This document shows positions 13,801-23,494 of a stretch of 64,000 nucleotides of DNA, one piece after another (the first letter of the stretch is position 1; the number at the start of each line of letters is the position of its first letter). Location of the stretch: assembly GCF_003473485.1 (NCBI RefSeq), contig NC_053048.1, positions 52,821,755 through 52,885,754 on the forward strand. Reading direction: 5' to 3'. Source of the stretch: Medicago truncatula. Lineage: Eukaryota > Streptophyta > Magnoliopsida > Fabales > Fabaceae. The position numbers and the translations under genes are program-made. The notes under the pieces were generated by a model. That model had not been told where the DNA came from. It did not search any database and saw only the letters and a program-made list of their open reading frames with translations.

Positions 13801-16191
13801 GAACTATTTTGCATACACAATTCCCAACCTTAAAAGCCTCTCCATATGTTCCTTCACCAACTTTCACAACTGTTTCTGAACCACTGGAAAACGAAAAATG
13901 GCTTTCCTATATGAATGAAGACAAAGAATAATAATAAAAACAAACAAAAAATACTTAGGATGGAAGAAAAAATGGGATTTATAGCATTCTTAATTACAAT
14001 TAAGGAACTTCTCAATTGAAAATGACTAAAGTGGATCTAGTACACTAGATTTGAGGTGCTTTGCATGATTTCAATGAGTGTATTTTCAACTCGCCAAGGG
14101 CAATAATGCACACGAATGAACCTTGCACCTTAATGGAAATTACACAAACAGGAAAAATTAAAAACAAATTAAGATCTGTAAAACAGTCCCCCTGTGATCT
14201 TGAAGGGGAAAAATGAAATTTATTTCCAGTTTAACAGCTGATGCGTCATCAGAAAACTGTAATGGACATAAAGGAAAATTATATTCACCTAATTAGTTAC
14301 CCGAACATCAAATCAACTTTGTAATGTCATGTACCAATATTATATTGTAGACAAAATTGTCATGAAACTGAAAACTAATAATAAGAATACCAAGCACCAA
14401 AAAAAAGCATCTATTGTGTGCGTGGCATAGGAAGTAGAAAAAAATTGTCTCTCTAAGCACTAACTTACATAAACCTTTGTAGCCCAAAAACCAAGATTAA
14501 ACCATTACTAGGAAACAAGAAACATACCTATACCGAGAAAACAGATCCTCTAACATGGATGGTGCAGACTGCCCACAAGTTTCTAATAGAACAGCAAACG
14601 AATTATTATGGTCATCAAATGAGGATGATGTTGATGTCAGAGAAAGTTTCTTTACACCAGCTTCAATATCTTCGCAGCTTTCACTCCTAATAAGAATTGC
14701 ATCGTTTGAACTTCTAGTTTCTCTGGTTTTTAAATTCTGTAATTGTGAATTGCTTAGCTCACTTTGATCCATTGATCTCAATCTGAAGTCTGAAGAACTG
14801 TGATCAAGATCATAAATAGTTTCGAATTCCATTTCACTTCGATCCAATGATCTCAATCTGAAATCTGAATCATTGCGATCATAAATGGTTTCTAATTTCA
14901 TTGTTGGGGTGTCAAGGATCTTGGATAGTGTGCTAGAGGGACCGCTTCTGGGGTTTAATCTTCTGGCATGTAACCATTTTTCTAATCTGGAGCATATTGA
15001 TGGTAATGGGACATCATCCGTCACATTGCCAGCAATCCATGAGCCAACTTTTTTCGGAGAGGGACTCTCCTCCATCAACTCAAAAGCATCAACCTCTTGA
15101 AAGTACAATCTCTCCTTATCAAAATTTGCAGGTTTAGCATTATTTCCCTATATATACCAAACCAACAAATAACAATAAACAAATAGTTTAAGACTTCAAA
15201 AGTAGAATAGCGTGGATTTGGATATCATCTTACATAATTGTTCTAAATGAGAAGAAATTCATAGTTGTTAAATTCCTCAGAAAAACTAAGATTATTAATT
15301 GGAAAACCAGATGCAGAATATAAAGTTAGAAAAGCGTAAGGTAACAAAAGCATACTTTGGGATGAGTAGGTGGTTTGCCTTTTCTTCGGTCTTTCTTTAG
15401 CTCAGGTCGGTAAACCAAAGAAGCACCAACTGCTATACTTGTCCTCCCTCTGTTGAAAGGAATTTCCAATAAATTAGAAAGAAAAACAAGAAATAGAGCG
15501 AACAAGTTTGGTTCCACAATGAGAAAAACTGATTTTGAATTTAAAATTGATTTCAGTTAAGATAGAGTTTTGAATGAAAAGTGTTTTTGTTTGTATAGAT
15601 ATCTACAGAAGTAAGTTGAACAATAGTTTGAAGTGCAAAATTCATATTTGGAATCAAAAGCTACAAATCATAGCTTCAACCTAAAATCAATTCTACTGGA
15701 AAAACATCCAAACATGTTAAAACAATTGTGCACCTCCAAAAGTGGAACAAGCATACACATTCAACAATTGAAATGGGGTTTACTGAAAAATAGGAACTTT
15801 TTATAAATTGAGAACAAACCTGGTAGAGAGAGAGCGTTTCCAACTAACTCTCTTAATTGGGTCAGCGAAACTCACTCGACTTGGACGCCGGGGAATATCA
15901 TGGGAGTTTTTTCTGCAAAAATGAAAAGCAAAAACAGTTTCATAACCCTAAAATAAAATAAAAAACAGTGAAGAAGAGGAAGAATGAGGAGTTAGTTACT
16001 AACGAGTTAACATTATTTGGGTCATTGCGAGGTTTTCTTCTGCGGAAAACGATGTCGATTTGATTATCGTAGTGTTGGTTTTCTTCGGCGACGATTTGTG
16101 ACCATAAATCAAGGGAAGTGGGTGGTGGTGGAGGGTTCTCAAAGTTGGAAGCCGTGCTTTTACTGCTGCTGCTCATTGATGACGATGACAT
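10814..16191 (-). CDS. HASPIN: Serine/threonine-protein kinase haspin
   Basis: Nuclear kinase of the haspin family, known to phosphorylate histone H3 Thr3 at mitotic centromeres. Fourteen exons join in phase: 16191-16004, 15912-15820, 15449-15356, 15147-14528, 13883-13760, 13542-13433, 13132-13027, 12603-12511, 12418-12357, 12276-12143, 12056-11986, 11906-11854, 11366-11300 and 10942-10814, giving 647 aa. Residues 1-330 are a disordered Ser-rich N-terminal region. The kinase domain starts near 332: Gly-loop VGEGTYGEAF (340-349), Lys357 in CVCKIV, insert YMVFVQQHGGKDLESF, catalytic HRDLHWGN (492-499), and DFT (533-535) in place of DFG, a haspin trait. The C-lobe has SETYRRM and NVLWLVYLVDILL. 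An in-frame ATG at 16251 would add 20 residues; I chose 16191 because it opens a Ser-rich stretch and the upstream part looks like leader. A 23-residue motif is duplicated at about 210-255. Confidence 0.95.
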
Positions 16192-17440
16192 GACATGACA
16201 TCCGGTTTGAAAGGAACGATACCTGGCTGGGCTGGCGGGAATACAACTCAACGGTCAAACTCTTTGTTCTGCTTGGCAAAAGCAATTTCAAGGTGTTTGG
16301 TTCTCCACCAACACTCAACGCCGTCGTACGTTTGTATTTCCAAACTCAATTTTTATAGAATCGATTCTCTCTGCCGTGAAAGTAGACACCCTCATTTGTC
16401 TCTTCTACCCTTAAATCTTATCACTTTCTTTCAAATTTCTGTTTATATTTGACAATTAATCCTCCAATTACATGACAAATCAGTTGATTGTTGTATGTGT
16501 TATTGCAGAAATCTCAGGCAAAGTTGAAGAAGACACTGTTGAGGATGGAAGAAACGGTGGTTTTTGTTGCGACTGTTTGATTTTTTGGTGCCTATCAAAA
16601 AGCCTTTTTTAATGGCACTATATAACTAATAGTTTTTTAATAATCTTTTTTCGTAGAACTTTTTTTAATAATCTTTACACAGTTGTATTAAACTTAAACA
16701 TATAATTAAATAACTAACTAACAATGGAAATGCACTACAAAACGTAAAAATGGAAATAAGTTTGTAGGAAAAAAATAAAAATAAAATAGATAAAATCTGT
16801 TTTAAATGCACATAAAGGAAAAAACCCATTTTGGTCATTTTCATAACTAAAAGCAATTTTGACACAAGATAAACATCTTTCATACTCCCTCCGTCCCAAA
16901 TTGTACGACGTTTTGGACATTTCACACATATTAAGAAATATAATTAATATTGTGTAAGAAAGAGATATTATGAGTTGTTTTACAAAATTGTCCTCAATAA
17001 ATGATATGGGAAAGATACAATGAAAGAATTGAAAGAAGAGAGTAATAAATAGTTAAGGATATAATAGGAAAAGTAATATTAATTTTTCATTGGTATTGTA
17101 AAGCGACATACAATTTGGAACAAATATTTTTTCTAAAGTGACATACAATTTGGGACGGAGGGAGTATAAATCACTTCTATCGAAAATGTATCCAAACATA
17201 AATCACATTTCATTCAACTCACTTTTGATCGAAATCAATTCAATCAAAATCAATTTTTGTCACCGTGTAACCAAACATACGCGAATAAGATATTATTGGA
17301 ACTTGCACCGTTAATTATTAGTATTTTTTTTTTAAATGCACCGTTAAATTAATGTCTTTCTAAATATTTATTTTTCATATTTCTTTTAGGAAATTTATTT
17401 TTCGTTTTTTATCTTTTTAATAAGTTTTTTTTTCTTAACC
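16192..17440. other. Intergenic region upstream of HASPIN
   Basis: Contains the HASPIN 5' leader and promoter and one Stowaway-like MITE (16885-17164). No gene is supported in the remainder. Confidence 0.5.
16885..17164. mobile_element. Stowaway-like MITE (280 bp)
   Basis: The termini CTCCCTCCGTCCCAAATTGT and ACAATTTGGGACGGAGGGAG are perfect inverted repeats, flanked by TA on both sides (16883-16884 and 17165-17166), the Tc1/mariner target duplication. There is no coding capacity. Confidence 0.85.
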
Positions 17441-17530
17441 AAAATTTATTAGATAAAGAGAGAAGTGCATATCATACTTATTTCTAATAGCAATAACATT
17501 GCTAAAAATTTATTAGATAAAGAGAGAAGT
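17441..17530 (+). repeat. 26-bp direct repeat pair
   Basis: AAAATTTATTAGATAAAGAG followed by AGAAGT occurs identically at 17441-17466 and 17505-17530, a 64-bp period. The intervening 17481-17510 segment is itself repeated with two mismatches at 18517-18546. Confidence 0.8.
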
Positions 17531-17827
17531 AATGTTGGAGACAAAGTATATATACCTCGATTATCATTATCACCTTCCGACGTCCGAATTCCTTTCAAAT
17601 TTTAAAGAAGGTAATTTTTTATTTCTGTGTCATTTGCAATGACTATCAACAAAAGTCAAGGGCAATCACTCGGACATGTTGGTGTATACCTACCAACGCC
17701 TGTATTTTCTCATGGACAGTTATATGTAGCTGTTTCAAGAGTTACGTCAAGACAAGGGCTCAAGATACTTATAACTGATGAAGAAAATGAATATACGGAT
17801 GAGACGTTTAACGTAGTATACGAATAA
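17529..17827 (+). pseudogene. Helitron Pif1-like helicase, C-terminal fragment
   Basis: The frame reads VGDKVYIPRLSLSPSD, then IPFKF, a stop, RR, a stop, and then [33 protein letters not shown], and ends in NVVYE. This is the C-terminal end of the Pif1-type helicase of plant Helitrons (motif V/VI region). Two TAA stops at 17603-17605 and 17612-17614 sit where the family usually has CAA (Gln). All upstream Rep/helicase domains are missing. It is a relic and cannot encode an active protein. Confidence 0.85.
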
Positions 17828-17889
17828 GTTTTTCGAAATGTAAGGGTATGATTGCGTTGTAATCTATGTTGTTTTGACTATCTCAAACT

Positions 17890-18404
17890 TTTCGAAATAG
17901 TGTTTTTCACCCTGTAATATAGGCCATTTCCGGTTATTGTCCCTATAAAATTTTCGGTTTGAATTGCATCCTTGTAAAACTTTTTTTTTTCCATAAAACA
18001 CCCCTCCCCCATCCAACTCAGCAAATTCGCTTCCGTGGCGCTGATTTAACATTTTATTTATTTTTTATTTATTTTTAATTGGCCATGTGTAAAAAATATA
18101 TCCACATCAGATTTTATTTTATTTTTCGATTTTTTTAATTTTTGAAAAAAAAACTTAATATTTTTATGATTTTTTTTATTTTTTAAATATTTTAAAAATA
18201 AAATCTGATGTGGATATATTTTTTACACATGGCCAATTAAAAAAAATGTCAAATCAGCGCCACGTAAGCGAATTTGCAGAGTTGGATGGGGTAGGGGTGT
18301 TTTCCCGAAAAAAAAAGTTTTACAAGGATGCAATTTTAACCGAAAATTTTATAGGAGCGAAAACCAAAAATATCCTATATTACAGGGGTGAAAAACACTA
18401 TTAA
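17890..18404. mobile_element. Foldback (long inverted-repeat) element
   Basis: Arms of about 240 bp are reverse complements: TAGTGTTTTTCACCCTGTAA on the left against TTACAGGGGTGAAAAACACT on the right, and CATGTGTAAAAAATATATCC against its complement near 18205-18232. The right end, ACACTATTAACCC, has the GGGTTAATAG-type terminus also seen at 58314-59563. The left end lacks the outermost bases, so it is probably truncated. Confidence 0.8.
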
Positions 18405-18759
18405 CCCATTATTATTTTTTATTAGTAATACAATAGTATCCAAACATTTGATAGTTTTGGTGTATCAGTTTATTATTTTTGTCAAAATTATATATTATAA
18501 CTTGTCGGCGTTCTAGTTTCTAATAGCAATAGCATTGCTAACAATTTGTGCCAACCCTAATTCTGATAGTTTTGGCTCCAAATTATTTTGGCGGTTGTTG
18601 GATGCATCTGTGTAGATCTCCATTTAATCCATTTGTTCCCAATCAGTTCAGATTCAAATGCTATTAGTAAATGTTGTTCCATTTCCTATGTCATTTACAA
18701 CCTTTACTCTCTCTATCCCTCTTTTTTTTCTCTCTCTATCGGAAGAAGCTTCTTCCTCT

Positions 18760-18978
18760 TGTTATTAAGCTTTTACTGTAGAATTGGATACTGGTTAATT
18801 GACTTGAAATGTAATTAAATACAAGAGGAAGTAACTGAAAGCTAGAAAATAAAGGAACCACTAATCCCACGTTTGACAATTCCTAATAACATGGGATTCT
18901 CCTAAGGAATAAGTAAAAGCAACAGTATTCCTTACAAGTAGGAATTTATTAAGGAAACAAACTACTAAAAACTCAACA
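18760..18978 (-). repeat. Copia 3' LTR
   Basis: 219 bp, TG...CA ends, identical by eye to the copy at 23092-23310. Confidence 0.95.
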
Positions 18979-18987
18979 CCCTCCCTT
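18979..18987 (-). other. Copia polypurine tract
   Basis: Read on the minus strand the bases next to the 3' LTR are AAGGGAGGG, the purine-rich primer for plus-strand synthesis. Confidence 0.75.
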
Positions 18988-19008
18988 AAACTGAATCATA
19001 TCTATGAA

Positions 19009-22000
19009 TCAGTTTAAAACTAAACTTGAACAAACTCCAAGTAAAGCTCGCAGCTTCACAAAAGCTTCTAACTTTAGAGACTTGGTCATGATATCTGCCA
19101 CTTGGTCTTCACTTCGACAATATACCAAATCTATGGTTCTGTCAGTAACAAGATCACGAAGAAAATGATATCGCACATCTATGTGTTTACTTCTCCCATG
19201 TAAAACTGGGTTCTTGGAGAGTTTGATAGTTGAACTATTATCACAGTGAATCACAGTTGGCCTCTCTTGATAAAAATGTAACTCTTCAAGAATTCTTCTT
19301 AGCCAAATTGCTTGGCATGCTGAAGTTGCTGCAGCTATGAACTCCGCTTCAGTTGTGGATAAAGTAACAACTTGTTGCTTCTTTGATGCCCATGATACAG
19401 CAGCTGATCCCATCATAAACACATGACCTGATGTACTTCGCCTATCATCCAAATCACCCGCATAATCGCTATCCGTGAAACCGGTCAAAACAGATCCTCC
19501 ATTTTTCTTATAGAAAATACCAAAATCTATTGTTCCTTTCAAGTAACGAAACACCCTTTTTGCAGCTTTGAGATGCAACTCTGTTGGTCTTTCCATATAC
19601 CTACTAATCAGACACACAGCATACATTATATCAGGCCTAGTGGCTGTCAAGTACATTAAACTTCCAACAATTTGTTTGAAGTAAGTACTGTCAACCCTCT
19701 CCCCATCAAGATCACTTGAGAGTTTCAAACCTGGTTCAGTTGGAGTCCCAACTGGATTACAATTCTCCATGTGAAATCTCTCCAAAACCTCTTGAGCATA
19801 TTTCTTTTGCCCAATAAACAAACCAGCACCTGTTTGCACTACTTCTATACCAAGAAAATATTTCATTTTTCCTAAATCGGTCATGTCAAAATCAGCCATC
19901 ATAGAATTCTTAAAATCAGAAAACATAGCCTCATCATTACCGGTGAAAATAAGATCATCAACATATAAGCAAACTATCAATATTTTACCTCCTTCTCCGG
20001 TTTTGATGAACAAAGTATGCTCATATGGGCATTTTATGAAACCTGCCTTCTCAAAGTGATCTTCTATACGCCTATACCAAGCTCGAGGTGCCTGCTTTAG
20101 ACCATATAAGGCCTTCTTCAATTTGTAAACTTTATGTTCGTTACCTTTTACCACGTAACCAGGAGGTTGCTCAATGTAAACTTGCTCAAGTAGTTCACCA
20201 TTAAGGAAGGCGGACTTTACATCAAGTTGGAATATAGGCCATGAGTTTTGTGCAGCTAATGATACCACCAATCGAATTGTATCTTGTCTTGCTACAGGGG
20301 CAAAAACTTCTTGATAATCAACTCCATGCTCTTGCTTGTAGCCTTTCACAACCAGCCTTGCTTTAAATTTGTCGATTTCTCCCTTTTCATTCAGCTTTGT
20401 CTTATAAACCCACTTCACACCAATGCTTTTTTGTCCTTTAGGAAGATCAGTTAACTCCCAAGTCTTATTCCTCTCTATGGCTTCAATTTCTGAATCCATG
20501 GCTTTTTTCCATTTTTCTTCTTTCACTGCTTCTGCGAACAATATAGGATCGGAACCTGCAAATAAAGAAAAATGTGCAGTAGCATCCTCATCAGATAATT
20601 CATCGCCACTCACATAATCTATCATCCAAGCTGGCCTTGTCCTTTGTCGTGGTGGTTCTGAAACAGATGGCTGATCTTCATTTGGAATTGAGACACTTGA
20701 TGAAGGATTTGGCGAAATTTCTCCAAGGGACTGAGTAGGAAGCTGCAATTCTGATTCGGACTCTTGACTTTTCTCGCCATCTTCTTCAACATCAATTAAA
20801 GTTTGTTGCTGCTCGGTGATGCTCCAATCCCATTTATATTCTTCATCAAAGAGAACATCTCGACTGATGATTATTTTCTCAGTAATGGGATTATATAACT
20901 TGTACGCCTTGGATTCTTCACTAACCCCAATAAAAACACATTTCACACTCTTATCGTCAAGTTTTGTTCTCTTTTCATTTGGAACATGTGCATACGCTCT
21001 ACATCCAAAAACTCTAAAGTGATCAACTGATGGCCTGACTTCGCTCCAAGCTTCTTGAGGTGTTATGTTTTTCACAGCAAGGGTAGGACTTCGATTGAGT
21101 ACATGAACGCTCCAATTGACTGCTTCTGCCCAGAAAGTCTTTGGAATACCCCTTTTCACCATCATGCTTCGCACCATGTTCATAATCGTCCGATTCTTTC
21201 TTTCAGCCACGCCGTTTTGTTGTGGTGTGTATGCAGCAGTAAGCTGCCTCCGTATTCCATGCGATTCACAGAAACTTGCAAAGTTATGTGAGTTAAATTC
21301 ACCGCCGCGATCTGTGCGAAGGATCTGAATGTACTTTCCAGACTCTTTTTCAACTCGAGCTTTAAAGCTTTTAAAAACCATAAAAGCTTCAGATTTCTCT
21401 TGCAAAAAATAAACCCATGTTTTTCGACTATAATCATCTATGAAGGTAATGAAGTACCTTTTGTTTCCATTCGAGGTTGGATTGATTGGTCCACAGATGT
21501 CTGAATGCAACAACTGTAGACGTTGCTCAGCTCTCCATGCTTTCCCTCGCGGGAAAGAGTCGCGATGTTGTTTACCAACAATGCAGTCTTCACACATTTC
21601 TATAGGATTGTTGATATTGGGCAGTCCTTCCACCATGTTCTTCTCATATAGTGTTTTTAAGCCTTTAAAACTCAAATGACCATAACGCAGATGCCATAAC
21701 CATGTTGGATCTTGCCCTCTTGTCGACAAACACTTTTGAACACTATGCTGAATGTGTAGAGGGAACATACGATTGGATGTCATTTCTGCTTCAGCTATCA
21801 GACCCTTCTCTGGATGTTGAATTTGACACCTACTTCGTTGGATGATGATGATGTAACCTTTTTCTTGCAGTTGTCCCAGACTGATGAGATTGCTTTTCAA
21901 ATCTGGGATATAAAACACACTAGAAATTGTATGCACAATGTTGTTTTTCATATGGAGTTTAATATCCCCTTTTCCCATGACAGAAATGCAAGAATTATTA

Positions 22001-23001
22001 CCAAGCTTTACAGTTTCTCTAAATGTTTCATCCAAATCATAAAACAAAGATTTGTTTCCACACATGTGATTGCTGCAGCCCGAATCTAAATACCAAGTAT
22101 TACCTAGTGAATTGTTCTTGTCAATGTAAGCCATCAAGAGCAACTCTTCTTCAGTTTCAGAAAAATTTACCTTGGTTTCCTTCTCTTTGTCTGGGCATTC
22201 ATATTGATAATGGCCATTCTTGTGACAATGATAACACTCCACCCTTGCCATGTCAAATCGGGCTCCTTGATTGTAATGTTGACGTCCTCTACCTCTGCCT
22301 CTTCCTCGAAATCCCCCACGTCCTCTTCCTGGAGAAATGGTTCCTTCATGAGCAGTGACTTTCAAGGCTTGCTCCTCCACATCATATCTAGTCATCCTTT
22401 GCTCATGAACTAGCAACGAGCTTTGCAACTCATCAATCGAAAGACTATCAATGTCATTCGATTCTTCAATGGAACACACCACATAGTCAAACTTGTGTGT
22501 CATTGAGCGAAGGATTTTCTCAATGACTGCAACATCATCCAATTTGTCTCCATTAATGCGCATCTTATTTGCAATTGACAATGTTCTTGAAAAATAATCA
22601 TTGACTGATTCTCCTTCCTTCATGTGAAGAATTTCAAACTCTTTGCGAAGAGCTTGGAGTTGTGCACGTTTTACCCGTGCAGAGCCTTGGTACTTCTTCT
22701 TCATTGAATCCCAAATGTCTTTAGCGGTGTCCTTCTTTAGGATGGTCTCCAGTACAGCACGATCTATTGCTTGAAACAAATAATTCTTTGCCTTCAAATC
22801 ATTCAATCTCTGATCTTTCAACACCTTTTTCTGTGCTTCTGTCAAAGTGGATTCATCTGCAGGTTCAGTGATGCCATTTTCCACAAGAATCCAATACTCT
22901 TTGGATCGCAGAAAATTTTCCATCAACATACTCCAATGATCATAGTGACCATTGAAGCGTGGAATAGCAGGTTGAACAAAACTGCTGTTTTCAGAAGTCA
23001 T
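19009..23001 (-). CDS. Copia Gag-Pol polyprotein
   Basis: 1330 aa without interruption. The Gag part (about 1-240, UBN2-type) ends in an RG-rich stretch. A CCHC zinc knuckle (CYHCHKNGHYQYEC) lies near 255. Aspartic protease has WYLDSGCSNHM near 305. Integrase shows the HHCC zinc motif from about 437 (HLRYGH...CEDC) and the catalytic core from about 500 (HSDICGP, DDYSR, NGVAERKNRT). The adapted RT core (WVYKTKLNEKGEIDKFKARLV) leads to the active site YVDDLIFTG near 1015. RNase H follows (GFTDSDYAGD, TEAEFIAA near 1220, HIDVRYHFLRD). The order Gag-PR-INT-RT-RH defines Ty1-copia. No stop or frameshift is present. Confidence 0.97.
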   Translation of the reverse strand: MTSENSSFVQPAIPRFNGHYDHWSMLMENFLRSKEYWILVENGITEPADESTLTEAQKKVLKDQRLNDLKAKNYLFQAIDRAVLETILKKDTAKDIWDSMKKKYQGSARVKRAQLQALRKEFEILHMKEGESVNDYFSRTLSIANKMRINGDKLDDVAVIEKILRSMTHKFDYVVCSIEESNDIDSLSIDELQSSLLVHEQRMTRYDVEEQALKVTAHEGTISPGRGRGGFRGRGRGRGRQHYNQGARFDMARVECYHCHKNGHYQYECPDKEKETKVNFSETEEELLLMAYIDKNNSLGNTWYLDSGCSNHMCGNKSLFYDLDETFRETVKLGNNSCISVMGKGDIKLHMKNNIVHTISSVFYIPDLKSNLISLGQLQEKGYIIIIQRSRCQIQHPEKGLIAEAEMTSNRMFPLHIQHSVQKCLSTRGQDPTWLWHLRYGHLSFKGLKTLYEKNMVEGLPNINNPIEMCEDCIVGKQHRDSFPRGKAWRAEQRLQLLHSDICGPINPTSNGNKRYFITFIDDYSRKTWVYFLQEKSEAFMVFKSFKARVEKESGKYIQILRTDRGGEFNSHNFASFCESHGIRRQLTAAYTPQQNGVAERKNRTIMNMVRSMMVKRGIPKTFWAEAVNWSVHVLNRSPTLAVKNITPQEAWSEVRPSVDHFRVFGCRAYAHVPNEKRTKLDDKSVKCVFIGVSEESKAYKLYNPITEKIIISRDVLFDEEYKWDWSITEQQQTLIDVEEDGEKSQESESELQLPTQSLGEISPNPSSSVSIPNEDQPSVSEPPRQRTRPAWMIDYVSGDELSDEDATAHFSLFAGSDPILFAEAVKEEKWKKAMDSEIEAIERNKTWELTDLPKGQKSIGVKWVYKTKLNEKGEIDKFKARLVVKGYKQEHGVDYQEVFAPVARQDTIRLVVSLAAQNSWPIFQLDVKSAFLNGELLEQVYIEQPPGYVVKGNEHKVYKLKKALYGLKQAPRAWYRRIEDHFEKAGFIKCPYEHTLFIKTGEGGKILIVCLYVDDLIFTGNDEAMFSDFKNSMMADFDMTDLGKMKYFLGIEVVQTGAGLFIGQKKYAQEVLERFHMENCNPVGTPTEPGLKLSSDLDGERVDSTYFKQIVGSLMYLTATRPDIMYAVCLISRYMERPTELHLKAAKRVFRYLKGTIDFGIFYKKNGGSVLTGFTDSDYAGDLDDRRSTSGHVFMMGSAAVSWASKKQQVVTLSTTEAEFIAAATSACQAIWLRRILEELHFYQERPTVIHCDNSSTIKLSKNPVLHGRSKHIDVRYHFLRDLVTDRTIDLVYCRSEDQVADIMTKSLKLEAFVKLRALLGVCSSLVLN

Positions 23002-23077
23002 TGAAAGAGGAAAGAGAAAACTCTTGCTGCTGCAAGAATGAAAGCTGCGGCTTTTTCAAATCAGGCCCCAGTAGGGA

Positions 23078-23091
23078 GCTCTGATACCAAT
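23078..23091 (-). other. Copia primer binding site
   Basis: On the minus strand, directly inside the 5' LTR, the sequence is ATTGGTATCAGAGC. TGGTATCAGAGC is complementary to the 3' end of initiator tRNA-Met, the usual primer of plant copia elements. Confidence 0.9.
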
Positions 23092-23310
23092 TGTTATTAA
23101 GCTTTTACTGTAGAATTGGATACTGGTTAATTGACTTGAAATGTAATTAAATACAAGAGGAAGTAACTGAAAGCTAGAAAATAAAGGAACCACTAATCCC
23201 ACGTTTGACAATTCCTAATAACATGGGATTCTCCTAAGGAATAAGTAAAAGCAACAGTATTCCTTACAAGTAGGAATTTATTAAGGAAACAAACTACTAA
23301 AAACTCAACA
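23092..23310 (-). repeat. Copia 5' LTR
   Basis: 219 bp, carries the element promoter in sense with the polyprotein. Identical by eye to the 3' LTR. Confidence 0.95.
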
Positions 23311-23494
23311 CCTCTACCTCAGCTCTTCTTTTCATTTTCGATTTTCTCTCTGCTCTTCTCCTCTCTCAATCGCTGTTTTTCTTCATCCTCATCGCCTACA
23401 GTTCCGGCCACCTCACCGGAAACCACCGCGATAACAGTGAAAGACTCCTAACACACCACTGCTAATATCGGAATCATTCAATCCTTTGGTTTAT

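Larger units (their letters stand above)
18760..23310 (-). mobile_element. Complete Ty1-copia LTR retrotransposon (4551 bp)
   Basis: Two 219-bp LTRs (18760-18978 and 23092-23310) begin TGTTATTAAGC and end CTCAACA, and look identical base for base. A 5-bp target duplication CCTCT flanks the element (18755-18759 and 23311-23315). A tRNA-iMet-type primer site and a polypurine tract sit at the correct inner edges, and one uninterrupted polyprotein frame fills the interior. Everything needed for autonomous transposition appears present, and identical LTRs argue for a very recent insertion. It lies about 185 bp upstream of the EF-hand pseudogene start codon. Confidence 0.97.

Noticed and set aside
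17864-18404. Two mirrored small frames with NQRH.SEFAELDG
   Set aside because: They are the two arms of a foldback element, so the resemblance is due to the inverted repeat, not to homologous genes.
20423-22413. Many plus-strand frames of 60-111 codons across 20.4-22.4 kb
   Set aside because: They lie antisense to the 1330-codon Copia polyprotein and show no family resemblance.
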